The translations under genes were made by a program, and so were the position numbers. The notes under the pieces were generated by a model, which saw only the letters and a list, made by a program, of their open reading frames with translations, had not been told where the DNA came from and did not search any database. Of a stretch of 64,000 nt of DNA, positions 1 to 12,404 are shown piece by piece; the stretch's first letter is position 1, and each line of letters opens with the position of its first letter. Source of the DNA: Okapia johnstoni (Eukaryota > Chordata > Mammalia > Artiodactyla > Giraffidae); the NCBI GenBank assembly GCA_024291935.2, contig CM044320.1:34254001-34318000 (forward strand), given 5' to 3'.

Positions 1-427
1 TGATTTCAGGAATGCAGAACAAATTTTGACCTTGGCTTTAAAACTTCTAAATATTTTGAGATCCAGACATCCTCTGATTGCATTCTTTGTTCTGCTTTTA
101 TTCTCAGTCACCCCAGTTGTGCTCCAGTAAAAACAGAAGCTACCTGGTCCCTTTCCTGGGAGATTAAACTTTGTCAACATTCCTGATGCCTGATCATTTA
201 GAGAATCAGTGTCCCTGGCCTGTGTTGTTCAGGCCAATGTATTAAATCAGGGCAGAGGGTCTCCAGACCTGGATGCAAGATCAAATTTTATGAATGGCAA
301 AGAAAACCCTTATCTTGAGAAACTGAGAATATTGCTTTTTTGAAAAAAATTTAAAAAGTCAAAGTAAAAAGACGGAAACTCAAGTCAGATGATGTCACTT
401 GATCTGCCAAGCTGCCAGATTAGCTCA
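1..427. other. No gene or repeat recognised
   Basis: A/T-rich DNA; no exon, promoter or known repeat seen. Confidence 0.5.
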
Positions 428-633
428 GGGCTTCTCTGGTGGCTCAGACAGTAAAGAATCTGCCTGCAATGCAGGAGACCTGGGTTCCTTCCCTAGGTTG
501 GGAATATCCCCTGGAGAAGGGAATGGCAACCCACTCCAGTATTCTCATATGGAGGATTCCATGGACAGAGGAGTCTGGCGGGGTACAGTCCTTGGGGTTG
601 CAAAGAGTCAGAAAATGACTGAGTGACTAACAC
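428..633 (+). mobile_element. Bov-tA SINE
   Basis: The tRNA-Glu-derived head gggcttctctggtggctc is followed by the Bov-A body ending gactgagtgactaacac. It is full length. Confidence 0.92.
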
Positions 634-939
634 TTTTCTTTTCATTTTCATTCTCAGGATGGTTCAATCCTGGTTGAGAATCTTCTAGGGTATGTCCATA
701 GGCATGGAGACATTACTGCTGAGGAAAGTAGGAAGGGAAAGGAATGTCCTCCACCATGTGTGCTGTGACAAAAAAGCAGGAGCATGAAGAAAATGGAAGA
801 AAAACAAACACAGTCCTCTTGGAAAGTCTCACAAATTAAATTCCCTTTATCTTCACAATGACAGCAATGGGTTGACTGGTATGCTTAGAGGAAGGGGCTC
901 TTACACACTAGCACTGTGCTGGGACTTTATTTTCCCTTA
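634..939. other. Unassigned flank
   Basis: No coding or repeat signal recognised. Confidence 0.5.
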
Positions 940-1045
940 TTCAACATTCAATAAATAGTTGTGTTCTTGCTATGGGCTGGATCGGATACAGTGGTGAGTA
1001 ACCAGTCACTGCCCACCTGGGTTTTAAAGTCTAATCGGAGGGGGA
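940..1045 (-). repeat. L2 fragment
   Basis: ttcaataaatagttgtg, gctatgggctgga and acagtggtgagtaacc follow the reverse complement of the L2 3' end. Confidence 0.5.
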
Positions 1046-1159
1046 ATGTATAGACAACTAACCAAACTAACTAACTAATATAGAGTATTTTATATGATGA
1101 TAATTTTCATGGAGAAAAATAAAAGTGAGTTAAAACATAAGTATTGGGACAGTTTGGGA

Positions 1160-1380
1160 GTTTGGAATTGACATGTACACACTTCCATATTTAAAATGGA
1201 TAACCTACTGCATAGCACAGCGAACTCTGCTCAATATTATGTAACAACCTAATTGGAAAAGAATTTGAAAAGGAATAGATACATGTATATGCAGAACTGA
1301 AACACTTTGCTGTATACACAAGACTAACACAACATTATTAATCAGCAATGATCCAATGTGAAATAAAAAGTTAAAAAAAG
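1160..1380 (+). mobile_element. L1 3' end fragment (artiodactyl type)
   Basis: The segment includes gcatagcacagcgaactctg, atagatacatgtatatg and the end aatgtgaaataaaaagtt, the usual tail of artiodactyl L1. It is strongly 5'-truncated. Confidence 0.8.
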
Positions 1381-1404
1381 TGAGGATTGGGAGTGCTGAT
1401 AATA

Positions 1405-1540
1405 GTCACTCTGAGAGAAAGGTGCTCTTATTATATTACTTTTTCAAGTGAGAAAACTGAGGCCAAGAGGAGTTAATTTCCTGAAGTCACACTGCTGAGT
1501 GGTAGAGCGTCTGCTGTAATCCAGGCTTGTTTGGACAAAG
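1405..1540 (-). repeat. MIR SINE fragment
   Basis: gagaaaactgaggccaagag and gtcacactgctgagtgg are the reverse complement of the MIR core. Confidence 0.65.
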
Positions 1541-1594
1541 CTCATTTTCCCTGTCTCTTTTTGTAAAGTGCCAACTTTTTATTTTAGAGTAAAG

Positions 1595-1621
1595 GACAAA
1601 AACAAACAAACAAACAAAAAA
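1595..1621 (+). repeat. (CAAA)n simple repeat
   Basis: A short run of CAAA units directly visible. Confidence 0.85.
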
Positions 1622-2497
1622 CCTACCATCTGTTCTACCATCGTTCTATAAAGTTAATGATTAGAAATCTTAAACTTTGTATTGCCCATTCTCTCCTTTC
1701 TTGCACATTGAAACAAAGGAAGTGAGGAAAGTACAAGACAATCTGTAACTTACGAGTCTTTTTAAATTGCCCAGTGGGCAGTGACAGAATTCTTTAGCAT
1801 GTGGTGATGGGGAATTTATGTAGATTATACGGTTAAGAAATGCTCTTTCTCCTGTTAAGAGCAAAGATGTTTTTGAGGTCAGCGTTTCAGCCTTAGAGCG
1901 GAAGATGAGCTAGAATGAAAATTCAAAAAATTCAATTTAAGAAAATAATTTGTATTTCCATTGTGTGCAAACCCATGGGAGAGCTTACATTATGTTCTGA
2001 ATTTTGCTGTTGACAAGTATTGTTACCCATCGGCAGCCCATTTCCAGCATTGTGGTAATCATTTGATCTTTTATTAAAGAACATTTTTCCAAAAATATTA
2101 ATTTAAAAATTAATGTCAACACTCTCTGACATTCCATCCCTGAATGCTGAAGAAGAAAAAAGTTTTAGAGTTTTTTAATAATCTTGGTAAATATTATTTG
2201 AACTTTACTTCAAGCCAAAACAAGTTTCATGGGGAAAAAAAATCCTTTCTTCAGCCATGGGCAATAAATTTGGCTAGGAGGGCCTGGAAGCAAGAAACTG
2301 AACATGTGAAATATTAAGTGAGCATTCATACCCGCGGACTCCATGATTTTCAGAGACATTGATTTTTATTCTCCTAAAATAAGGAATGTTTTCAGGAAAG
2401 TCCACAGTTTTTGCCCATCATCACTTTATCTACTGAGTGGGTGTGTGGATACACCTTAATAGCTTCTTCTTCTTTTTTTTTTTAATATTCAATGGTT

Positions 2498-2514
2498 AAT
2501 AATAATAATAATAA
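2498..2514 (+). repeat. (TAA)n microsatellite
   Basis: About five to six uninterrupted TAA units after a T-rich stretch. Confidence 0.85.
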
Positions 2515-3103
2515 AGAAGGCCACTGACTGGACACATTATACAGTGTTTATGTTTGGTGGAAAGAAGGAAAAATGGGAGGCTAACGATTCACTCAAAATC
2601 CAAACATCTCTCTCGGAGATCAAGGCTTTTTAAGGATTAAAGGATGTGTGTGCGCGTGCGTGTGGGCACATATGTGTGTTTGTAGTGACTGGTGTGTCAG
2701 CTAAGCTTTCCCTCCTTTTGTGTAAATAGAGATTTTTGCTTTTTATTTCTTTTCACTCTGGCTTCTTCAGATGGTATCTCAAGGGCTTGAAATAGAAGAA
2801 AGGAATCCAAGTGATTCTTTCCCACCAAGAAAGTGTGTTTAATTTCTCTTATTTAGTAGTTGCTTGAGCCAGTGGAGGAGAAGGGACACATAAAAACAAA
2901 ACAAAGAAAGTGGGAGAGTGCAAGGGGGTAAGAAAAAGCAGTGCTGTGTCCAGGGGACTATGAACTGGCTCAGAAGAGGTGGAGGAGAATGAACACTACT
3001 GGGAACTGGACTGTAATCTCTCAACCCCGGGCTCCAGATAAACCTGATCCAGGAAAATAGGGTATAGATGAGGAAATGAATTGAGCCCATTACTTGGTAA
3101 AGA

Positions 3104-3299
3104 GGGGTTTCCCTTGTGGTTCAGCTGGTAAAGAATCTGCCTGCAATGCAGGAGACCTGGGTACGATCCCTGGGTTGGAAAGATCCCCTGGAGAAGGGAA
3201 AGGCTACCCACTCCAGTATTCTGGCCTGGAGAATTCTATGGACTGTATAGGCCATGGGGTGGCAAAGAGTCAGATACGACTGAGTGACTTTCACTTTGG
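3104..3299 (+). mobile_element. Bov-tA SINE
   Basis: The head tttcccttgtggttcagc leads to the body end gactgagtgactttcac. It is full length and moderately diverged. Confidence 0.92.
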
Positions 3300-3534
3300 T
3301 AAAGAAGAAAACAAGCAACTTTTGTTTTCGCATGTAACAGAAGTTAGATCTATCTGTGCTTGGGAGAAGAAGCCGTTTAACCGGGCTTCATTCTGATTCC
3401 ACTGTTCTCTAGCTGGTGACCTTGGCCAAGCCACTAAGAATCCTCCAACTACAGCATGCTGACAGGAATATTCCTTTTTGTTCCTAACTCACAGTGCTGC
3501 CTGGAGGATCAGGTGAAATAATTTATACATATGC

Positions 3535-3615
3535 ATTCTTTTATTCAACAAGATTTGTTGAGTATCTACTATGAAGAAATGGACAAACTCTTGCCACGTG
3601 GAGCTTGCACTATGT
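3535..3615 (-). repeat. L2 fragment
   Basis: attcaacaagatttgttgag, atctactatga and gtggagcttgcac resemble the L2 3' end in reverse. Confidence 0.5.
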
Positions 3616-3648
3616 ATATTCTAAATATATTTCAGTATATATTGTAAT

Positions 3649-3850
3649 GCTTCCCTGGTGACTCAGTTGGTGAGGAATCCACCTGCAATGTGGGAGACCC
3701 GGGTTCGATCCCTGGGTTGGGAAGTTCCCCTGGAGGAGGCATGGCAACCCACTCCAGTACTCTTGCTTGGCAAATCCCCATGGACAGAGGAGCCCACCGA
3801 GCTATAGTCCATGGGGTCGCAAAGAGTTGGACACGACTGAGTGACTAAGA
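3649..3850 (+). mobile_element. Bov-tA SINE, first of a tandem pair
   Basis: The head gcttccctggtgactcag leads to the end gacacgactgagtgacta. It is preceded by atatattgtaat (3637-3648), and the same 12-mer recurs after it at 3858-3869, consistent with a target-site duplication. Confidence 0.92.
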
Positions 3851-3870
3851 ATGGCACATATATTGTAATA

Positions 3871-4076
3871 GGGCTTCCCTGGTGGCTCAGTTGATAAAGA
3901 ATCTGCCTGCAATGCAGGAGACCCAGGTTTTATCCGTGGGTGGGAAAGATCACCTGGAGAAGGAAATGGCTACCCTCTCCAGTATTCTTGCCTAGAAAAT
4001 CGCACGGACAGAGGAGCCTGGCAGCTACAGTCCATGGGGACACAGAGAGTCGGACACGATCTAGTGACTAAACCAC
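3871..4076 (+). mobile_element. Bov-tA SINE, second of a tandem pair
   Basis: A full Bov-tA flanked by the exact 14-base direct repeat catatattgtaata at 3857-3870 and 4077-4090. The left copy doubles as the right target-site duplication of the preceding SINE. Confidence 0.95.
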
Positions 4077-4091
4077 CATATATTGTAATAC

Positions 4092-5224
4092 ATGAAATAT
4101 GCATATCCATACACATATACACACACCATTATGTATGTATTATAATATGCAGAAACATATTTATTTTTTAGAGACAGTTATTATGTTACTTTCACATGTG
4201 GTAGAAGTTCATAACAGCAACTTCTGGTGGGTCACATGCTACATATGTTTGTGTGTAAATGTGTGAATTAAAAATTTAATTGAGCACATTTGTGGATGAC
4301 TGGCTTGTCTCATCCCTGACAGTTGGCTGCATCTACCTTATCTCTATTCATTTAGGTTTTCCAACACATAACTTGTGCTGCCAGAAAAAGAGCACCTTAA
4401 AAATAGAGCAGGGACTTCAGCAAGTGACCCAAGCAAAGATACTAACTGCTTCAGTCAGTTTAGACAGAACATTCACACCCACCTAGACTCACTACTCTCA
4501 GACTCACAGATTGGGAGGCTGTGGACAACTTCTTTTTGGCTGGAATAATACTACACCTTCCTCAAAGGTCAGAAAACCATTGCTACAATTGTTAATATCT
4601 GATTAAATGGTACTCAGATTTACCCTTGCTTAAAATAGCAGAGTTTCTGGAAAAGGATCAAGATTCTTTTTCAGCCTTTTTGCCTCCCATCCTTTCCTAG
4701 TTCAGTTTTACTCGGATAGTTTATCACAGGGTGGAGGTAGCCAAGGTCAGGGGTCATAAAAGTTCATCTATCTCCAGATTAATCACCCTGGACCCTAACT
4801 GGTCCCACCTGTTGGGAGTGATGAGCCCGAGGATGGGAGAGATGAGAGTGTCAGGGTTGGAGATTTAGCAAATGGAAAACAGGTCTGTAAATTATTACTA
4901 CTTCTATTTTATAAAAAGGAAGACGAAAGTCCTGGTTCAAAATCTTAGAGAGGTGATTGCCAAGAGATAATGGTCTTATAATAATAATTAGCATTTTTTC
5001 TGTTCTGTTCCTGGGAGTTGTAGTGTGGCTCCGAGGTGCAGTACTTGTTGCATGACCTTGTAAGTTTGCTCTCTGAAAGTACTTTTCTACCCATCCCATT
5101 TCCACTACCACATCTCTCCCTGGACTCCAAAGAGGGAAAATCAACATGTAAAACTGTAGAAATGGAATGAATAGAATGATGTAACCATTGATTATATTTC
5201 ATTCCATCTGCATCACTACTACTA
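4092..5224. other. Unassigned flank
   Basis: Apparently single-copy A/T-rich DNA; open frames are short and without a recognisable domain. Confidence 0.5.
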
Positions 5225-5466
5225 ATTGTGATAATAGCTTGTACCATTTAGTGATCACTGTGTACATACTTAACACGTTTTTTTAATTAGTTCATCCAAC
5301 AACCGCATGAGCTAGATTTGATTATTAGTGCCATTTTACAACTGAGGGAACAAGCCTAAAGAATTGAGTAGCTTGTCCAAGTCACCCAGCTAGAATGCAC
5401 TGAAAGCCATGATTTGAAATCACAACTTCATTCCATGTTTCAATCCCTCAGCATTCTACCTTGCCT
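5225..5466 (-). repeat. MIR SINE
   Basis: The order gccattttacaactgaggg, gtcacccagctag and gatttgaaatcac matches MIR in reverse. Confidence 0.7.
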
Positions 5467-7549
5467 TAGACTTTCTCTTTAACCTCTTTCCTAGCTTCCC
5501 ATGACTCATTATTTTTTCCCCTCCTTCCCCATTCCCCACCTTCCATCCTTCACTCTCAACAGGTAATTAAAGAAACAAAACAGTAACATTTTAAAACAAC
5601 AACTAAAAGAAAAAAGTAAACTCTAAGAACATTACTTACAAACAAACACAGAACACTACTATTTTTCCTCATTCTTCTGTGTTTGGAAACATGTGCTGGT
5701 TTCCTTGTTAATTTTCTGTTTTGATGATCTGTCCATTGGTGTGAGTGGGGTTTTAAAGTCTCCTACTATTATTGTGTCACTGTCAATTTCTCCTTTTATG
5801 TCTGTTAGTGTTTGTCTTATGTATTGAGGTGCTCCTATGTTGGTTGCATAGATATTTACAATTGTTATGTTTTTCTCTTGGATTGATCCCTTGATCATTA
5901 TGTAGTGTCCTTCCTTATCTCTTGTAATCTTCTTTATTTTAAGGTCTATTTTGTCTGATATGAGGATTGCTACTCCAGCTTTTTTTTGCTTCCCATTTGC
6001 TTGGGACATATTTTTCCATCCTCTCACTTTCAGTCTATATGCGTCTTGAGGTCTAAAGTGGATTTCTTGTAGACAGCATATAATTTACGTTTAAAGTAAT
6101 TATTGATATATATGTTCCTATTGCCATTTTCTTAATTGTTTGGGGTTGACTTTGTAGATTTTTTTTCTTCTTTTGTATTTCTTGACTATTTAATCCATTT
6201 AACATTTGTTGTAAAGCTGGTTTGGTGGTATTGAATTTTCTTAACTTTTGCTTGTCTGAAAAGCTTTTGATTTCTCCATCAATTTTGAATGAGATCCTTC
6301 CCGGGTACAGTAATCTTGGTTGTAGATTTTTCCCTTTCAGTACTTTAACTATATCCTGTCATTCCCTTGTGGCCTTCAGAGTTTCTGCTGAAAGATCAGC
6401 TGTTAAGCGTATGGGGTTTCCCTTGTATGTTACTTATTGCTTCTCCGTTGCTGCTTTTCATATTCTTTCTTTGTGTTTAGTCTTTGTTAGTTTGATTAGT
6501 ATGTGTCTTGGCATGTTTCTCCTTGGGTTTATCCTGTATGGGACTCTTTATGTCTCTTGGACTTGATTGGCTATTTCCTTTTCCATGTTGGGGAAATTTT
6601 CAGCTATAATCTCTTCAAAAATTTTGTCATACCCTTTCTTTTTCTCTTCTCCTGGGACCCCTATTATCCAAACGTTGGTGCATTTGATATTGTCCCAGGT
6701 GTCTCTGAGATTATCCTCAGTTCTTTTCATTCTTTTTACTTTATTCTGCTCTTCAAAGGTATTTCCACCATTTTATCTTCCAGCTTACTGATTCATTCTT
6801 CTGCTTCAGATATTCTGCTATTGACTCTTTCTGAGTATTTTTAATTTCAGTGATTGTGTTGTTTGTCTCTGAATGTTTATTTTTTAATTCTTCTAGGTCT
6901 TCGTTAATTGGTTTTTGCATTTTCTCCATTTTGCTTTCAAGGTTTTTGATCATCTTTACTATCATTATTCTGAATTCCTTTTCAGGTAGTTTGCCTATTT
7001 CCTCTTCATTTATTTGGACTTCTGTGTTTCTAGTTGTTCCTTCATTTGTGTAGTATTTCTCTGCCTTTTCATTTTTTTTCTTTTTTTTGACTTATTGTGT
7101 TTGAGGTCTCCTTTTCCCAGGTTGAGTTCTTTCTTCCTTTTGGTTTCTGCCCTCTAAGTTTGGTCCAGTGGTTTGTGTAAGCTTCTTACAGGGTGAGATT
7201 TGTGCTGAGTTTTTGTTTGCTTGTTTGTTTGTTTTTCCTCTGATGGGCAAGGCTGAGTGAGGTGGTGATCCTGTCTGCTGATGATTGGGTTTGTATTTTT
7301 GCTTTGTTTATTGTTTAGATGAGGCGTCCTGCACAGGGTGCTATTGGTGGTTGGGTGATGCCAGGTCTTGTATTACAGTGGTTTCCTTTGTGTGAGTTCT
7401 CACTATTTGATACACCCTAGGGTTAACTCTCTAGTAGTCTAGGGTCTTGGAGTCAGTGCTCCCACTCCAAAAGCTCAGTGCTTGATCTCTGGTCAGGAAT
7501 AAAGATTTCACAAGTGGTTTGTTATGGCATTAAGTGAGAGTAAAACAAA

Positions 7550-8605
7550 TACCCAAAAACGAGAAACCAAAGATGAACCTCAGACAAATGGCAGTTAAAA
7601 AATCAGGCAAATAATAATTAAAATAATGGAATATATACATGTACATATACACCCATGAGCAAAGTGAGAACAGTCCAACAAAAATAAAGTATAGTAGATT
7701 GACCTGGTGAAGAAAGGAAACCAAAAACTATATTTACCAGTTAAGAACAAAACTAACTGAAGCACAAACTGGGAAACAAAACTAAAGCAAAGTGCCAAGT
7801 GGGGAATAAAGGAATGAAAAGAAAACTAACAAATATGTTGAGAGGAAAGGAAAGAAAGAAAGTATAGATATGCAAAGTTAAATAAAGCTAGATGAAGAAG
7901 ATTTATATATATTAAAGATTAACTGCAAGGGGAAAAGAACAGTAGGAAAGGCAAACAAAGGAATACATGTAGAAAAAATATAATAGGATTTAAAAAATTA
8001 AAAGTTAAAATTATAAAAAAAAGATTTAAAAAAGGAAGAAGAAAAAAAAGGAGAAAAAAAGGAAAACTCCAAAGAACTGCAAAAGCCCAACATAGATGCA
8101 GAGGTTTATAACAACAATAAAAAGTGTGACTGCATATACACACACATATATATACACACCTGTAAGCAAAATCAAACCAGTCTGACAAAAATAAAGTACA
8201 ATGGCTTGGCCCGGTGAACAAAGGAAACCTAAAATTATGTCTACCAGAACAAAATTAGCTAAAGCACAAACCGGAAAACAAAACTAACGCAAGGTGCCAA
8301 GTGGGGAATAAGGGAATGAAAATAAAACTAACAAATATGTTGAGAGGAAAGGGAAGAAAGAAGACAAAGAAAGAATAGGTATGCACAGTTAAACAGAAGT
8401 AGATGAAGAAGATTTATGTATATATATCAAAGATTAACTGCAAGGGGAAGAGAACAGTAGGAAAAGCAAACAAAAGAATAAATGTAGAAAAAATAATAAT
8501 ATGTTTAAAAATTTAAAGTTAAAAAAAGAGGAAAAAAAGAAACTCTCCAGAACTGCAAAAGCCTGATATAGAGGCAGAGGTTTTTAACAACAATAAAAAA
8601 TGTGA
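7550..8605 (-). repeat. Tandem duplication of about 0.5 kb inside the L1 5' region
   Basis: Blocks at about 7550-8130 and 8130-8605 are diverged copies in the same order. Matching landmarks include gtgccaagtggggaata (7791 and 8292), attaactgcaaggggaa (near 7919 and 8431) and aactgcaaaagcc (near 8075 and 8550). The offset is about 475-510 bases. Confidence 0.8.
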
Positions 8606-9239
8606 CAGAAAAAATAGGAAAAAAAGCTCAAACGTTTAGTTAGATTTCATAGTGCCAATAAAATCAACAACTACAACAGAGGGGGAGAAAAAGGAAAAAA
8701 AAAAAAGGAAAAAAATCCAAAAGAATCTACAGAACATGTCAAAACATAAGAATAATAAATGTTTTTCTTGAATCACTGCTGTCAGGGTCCTTTCCCTAGC
8801 TGGGAGCCACAGTCCACTTCACCTTTCTAGGATGCTCGCTAACACCATGCTGATCTCCGGACCTGCTGTGAGGGCAGCTCAGATTCTAATCTGCTCCTAT
8901 TCCTCTGTGTTCTTGCTTCCAATGCCCACAGCTATCACAACTAGTACGTTTTCTTTTGTGGGAACTCTCAATGACCATTTATATATTCTACAGAGTCTGC
9001 CTAGTTGATTGTGTGAATTTAATCTGCAGCTTTTACAGATTAAAAGGTGGGAGAGTTTTGGGTCTTCTTCCTTGTTTATGCTGCCCCTGGGTTTCAACTG
9101 TGGTTTTATTTCCACCTCTGGATATGGGTTGTACCCTGGGGTTTGCTCCTGAGGCTGTCCTGGAGGACTTGGGTTTGCTCCTGTGAAGGCCAGGTGTGGC
9201 GGTGGTGTAGTTGCTTGAGTCACAGGGGTTCTGGCAGCG

Positions 9240-9412
9240 CTAGGTACTCAGAGGAGTTGGCGGCTAGGGCAGCAGGAACTATAGTGCTGTAGAAGGGTAT
9301 GGCAACCAGTATTTGGCCAATACGCTCCAGTATTCTTGCCTGGAGAAACCCCTCCCTGACAGAGAAGCCTGGCAGGCCACAGTCCACAGGGTCGCAGCAA
9401 GTCGCACACTAT
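9240..9412 (+). repeat. Bov-A-like block inside the L1 5' region
   Basis: The stretch has the Bov-A order of landmarks on the plus strand: ggcaacc, ctccagtattcttgcctgg, gacagagaagcctggcaggc, cacagtccac and gggtcgca. It lies within the minus-strand L1 5' region without an obvious tRNA part or tail. It may be an old SINE insertion or part of this L1 family's 5' end. Confidence 0.55.
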
Positions 9413-10463
9413 CAAAGGGCCCCTGTACGCATAGGCACAAGACTTTTTTTTTGCCTGTAGCAGCTCTGCTCCAGTGAGAGTTGAGCGTGAAGGTAGCGCA
9501 GCTGCTTGGCTTGAGGGGGCTCTGGCGGCGCCAAGTGTGCAGGGACACTGACTGCCTCCACCACAGCAGTTATAGCCCTATCAGAGTCTTTTTATCAGCC
9601 TGTTGTAGCTGGCGATCAGAAGGCCTCTTCTGCCAGTCTTTCACTGTAGCTCCACCCTTTCAGGCACTTAGAGGGCTTCCTTGCCTGGGGTCCTTCTCTG
9701 TTGTTCAGTGCATCAGGCACATAGAGAGGCCCCCTGCCTGGGGTCCTACTCTGTAGATCGGCTTGTCAGGCACTTAAAGGAGCACCCTGGATGGGGTCCT
9801 ATTCTGCAGTTCAGTGCATCAGGCTTTTGATGGGCCAGCCTCTCTATTGTTCAGCTGCCAATCGTGGCATGTGGGGGGAGAGAGGCTATGGTGATGGCTC
9901 CACCCGCTAGACGTGACTCAGTACTATCGCCTTGCTTCCATGGCTGACCAGCTTTCCTCCACAGGCATTTCCCACCACAGTCTCCTCCCTCACATCATGA
10001 TCTGTCTCTCCGCAGTCAACAGCAGCCCTTGCCCTGGGACTGCTGCACAATCCCTAAACTCCAGCTCCCAGCCACTGCACTGTCTAGGGTATGTATGGCT
10101 GTGGCAAGGACTGTCAGATTCTCATCTCATTTAGGCTGCAGCAGATCAGCTATTTCCCTCTCAGCCATTTCTCCTCTGACTCAGATAATTCCCCCAGTGT
10201 GGGGTTCGGACCCCTGCTTCAGTTCCCCTCCCCCCCAGAGCAGGTCCAGTCCTACTAACATTCCTGTCTTTCCCCCTAGTTCCTTTATCCTACCGAGTTT
10301 TGTGTGGGTCTTTATAGTCTTTTCTGCTGGTCAGGTACTCCTGTCCACTCTCAGCTGGTGTTTTGCACTCACTTCTATGTCTGAAGGTGTATTCTTGATG
10401 TATCCATAGAGAGAGGTGTATTCCACATCCACCTACTCCTCCGCCATCTTGTTCTTCCTCGGA

Positions 10464-12404
10464 AACTCATGCTGGTTTCATGATGGCTTGGGAGCAGAGG
10501 CAGTCTTTTCCTTCAGGTAGTCTGCGCCAAGTCTTACTTAGGGTGGTCTACATGATAGCATTTCTTGGGCATCTTCAAAGCAGATTTTGGTCATGACAGA
10601 GAACTTGCATTTTGTTAGAGGACTGGCTTTTAAAGGCTTTGCCCTTGCCAAGAACAGCACTCAGACAACCACAGGCCATTGGTGATCTGTGGCAATCAGT
10701 GTGACAGGGTTCCCTCTGACCCCAAGAAAGAAGGCAGCAAGTAGCTGAAGACTTCCATGAAAAAAAATTCAAACTTGATTAAATGAAGTAGAAAACAAAG
10801 AGGTGAGTGGTGCTTCTAGAAAGGTTTACAAAAATAAAAGGGACAAATACAAATAACTGAAAGAAAGGAATGAAGTACCCTAGAGAAAACCTTCCGCACT
10901 GATTATGAATAGTACTTTTTTAAAGCAGCGGTTCCATTTGGTTGGAGTGCTTCAGCTTGTTTCACTGGGATTGGGGTGGTCCGAGAAAAGGACGGGCCTC
11001 CGCATTTCAAAGTTGGAGGGGGGCGTAAGGAGCATGGCTCCAGTTGAGGGAACAAGCAAAAACAACATGAATTTACAATGCGCTAATCCTACATATAGAC
11101 CCTACCCAGATGCCAGGCCTGAATTAAATTAGGATGGAAATTTTTGGTCTGCTCCGTTCACTGCAACTCATCTGTGTGGGGCATTTACAGTATATGTCTG
11201 GCAGATGTGTTGGGACTATTATTCAGTTATTTGGTGAATATATAAAATCTATAAAATACTATACTTAATATTTTTGCCAGTAATTCACATATCATCCACT
11301 AAACTGGAGTGGAGACATGGTATTGTATCCTTTATAAGCTTTTTCCCCTTAGAGGCTCAGCCAGAGGTCTCTGCATATGCGTACAAAGGCCTCCAGTCTC
11401 TACTGTATGAATCTGCTCCTTCTCACCTGCATAGTGCTTTTGCCAACCTGTTTCAGATCCTTGTCTTATTCTCCACCTTGATGTTGATGCTATGGATTTT
11501 CTCTTGCCTTTTGCACCATCTTCACTTAGAGAAAACATTTCAATTACCATTTTCTCTGCTGCTTGCAGCTAAAGGTCAGTTTTGTCCTAAGATCAGTCAA
11601 AATCCCACAGATCCAGATTTAAAGCAGAAACTTGGCCACTCAAACAGGGGCAAATGCTGCATCATTACACATTGCTTAAAATAGGCAGTTTGTATAAAAC
11701 TTCGGTATACTGATATTTGCCCAGTTTTCATCTTTTTTGCCTACAAATTTGGGGGTGGTGGTGCAAGAATCCCCTTACTCCCTGAAATCAGAGTTCTTTC
11801 TTGTCCATCATCTCCCCCTTTTATTCCCATTGCATTGCAATTTCATTAGCCTGGATCCCCTCTGAGGAGATGTCTGGTATTGTGTCTTGGTTTTGAGAAG
11901 TAGAAAAAGAAGTGTGAGAAGCAGTTTCTCTCAAATGTACCCCTCTTGTGGTTTACTTTCCACACGAAAGGCAGATTCGTCTCCAGGTATGAGCATATGA
12001 ACCGGAATAACATCTTCCCACGACTGAGTGTTGAAGTACTTTTGTAACTTACTGAGTCATCATTGGTAATTTCACTTCATATGTGATGTTCTTACTTAAG
12101 GACACAGAGATGCTGAAGATCGTTGCCAACTAGCTTCTGAGCACTTAGCACTTTTTGTCATACTCAACGGAGGGCACCCTGCAAATGTTCAAAAAATGTT
12201 GACCCCCCCCTTTCATGTCTTCCATCTACACTTTTCTTATTTTCTCATTTCTTTTGCTGCCTGGAAAAGATATATGGTCTTATAATAACAATTATATTAT
12301 TGGTATTTTCATTTTCACAAGTTTCCATCTTTTCTCCTTTCCTTCTTATGCCCCTCCATCCTCTGGTTTCTCTCCGGCTTGAAGAGATTCCTTCTATACA
12401 GACC
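10464..12404. other. Unassigned flank beyond the L1 5' end
   Basis: No repeat family recognised. A 136-codon frame at 11274-11684 has no start context, codon pattern or domain that supports a gene. Confidence 0.5.

Larger units (their letters stand above)
1541..3103. other. Unassigned, with short microsatellites
   Basis: Mostly unique-looking A/T-rich DNA holding the CAAA and TAA runs and a TG-rich patch near 2645-2690. No supported gene. Confidence 0.5.
5656..10463 (-). mobile_element. L1 LINE with intact 5' end, 3' half missing
   Basis: Read on the minus strand, the element begins near 10463 with the L1-type start AAGATGGCGGAGGAG, followed by about 3.4 kb of 5' region. ORF1 starts at an ATG at 7072-7070; fragments show the coiled coil (6753-6965) and the RNA-binding middle domain with WIIGVPG (6548-6730). 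ORF1 is broken by several stops. ORF2 starts at 6127-6125, loses a short internal piece after about 15 codons, and continues as the apurinic-type endonuclease (5659-6027, with GDF and the SKQKINKET block). It stops abruptly near 5656, before the reverse transcriptase. L1 copies are usually 5'-truncated, so loss of the 3' half points to a later deletion. It is non-functional. Confidence 0.85.

Noticed and set aside
3104..3396. A 100-codon frame and similar ones at 399, 18490, 19138 and 56382
   Set aside because: They are translations through Bov-tA SINEs, recurring with the same peptide pattern in every copy.
8700..8720. A-rich runs in 7800-8760 as a possible LINE or SINE tail
   Set aside because: They lie inside the L1 5' region and recur in both duplicated blocks, so they belong to that element.
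11274..11684. A 136-codon plus-strand frame
   Set aside because: No domain, no promoter context, and surrounding DNA shows no exon pattern.
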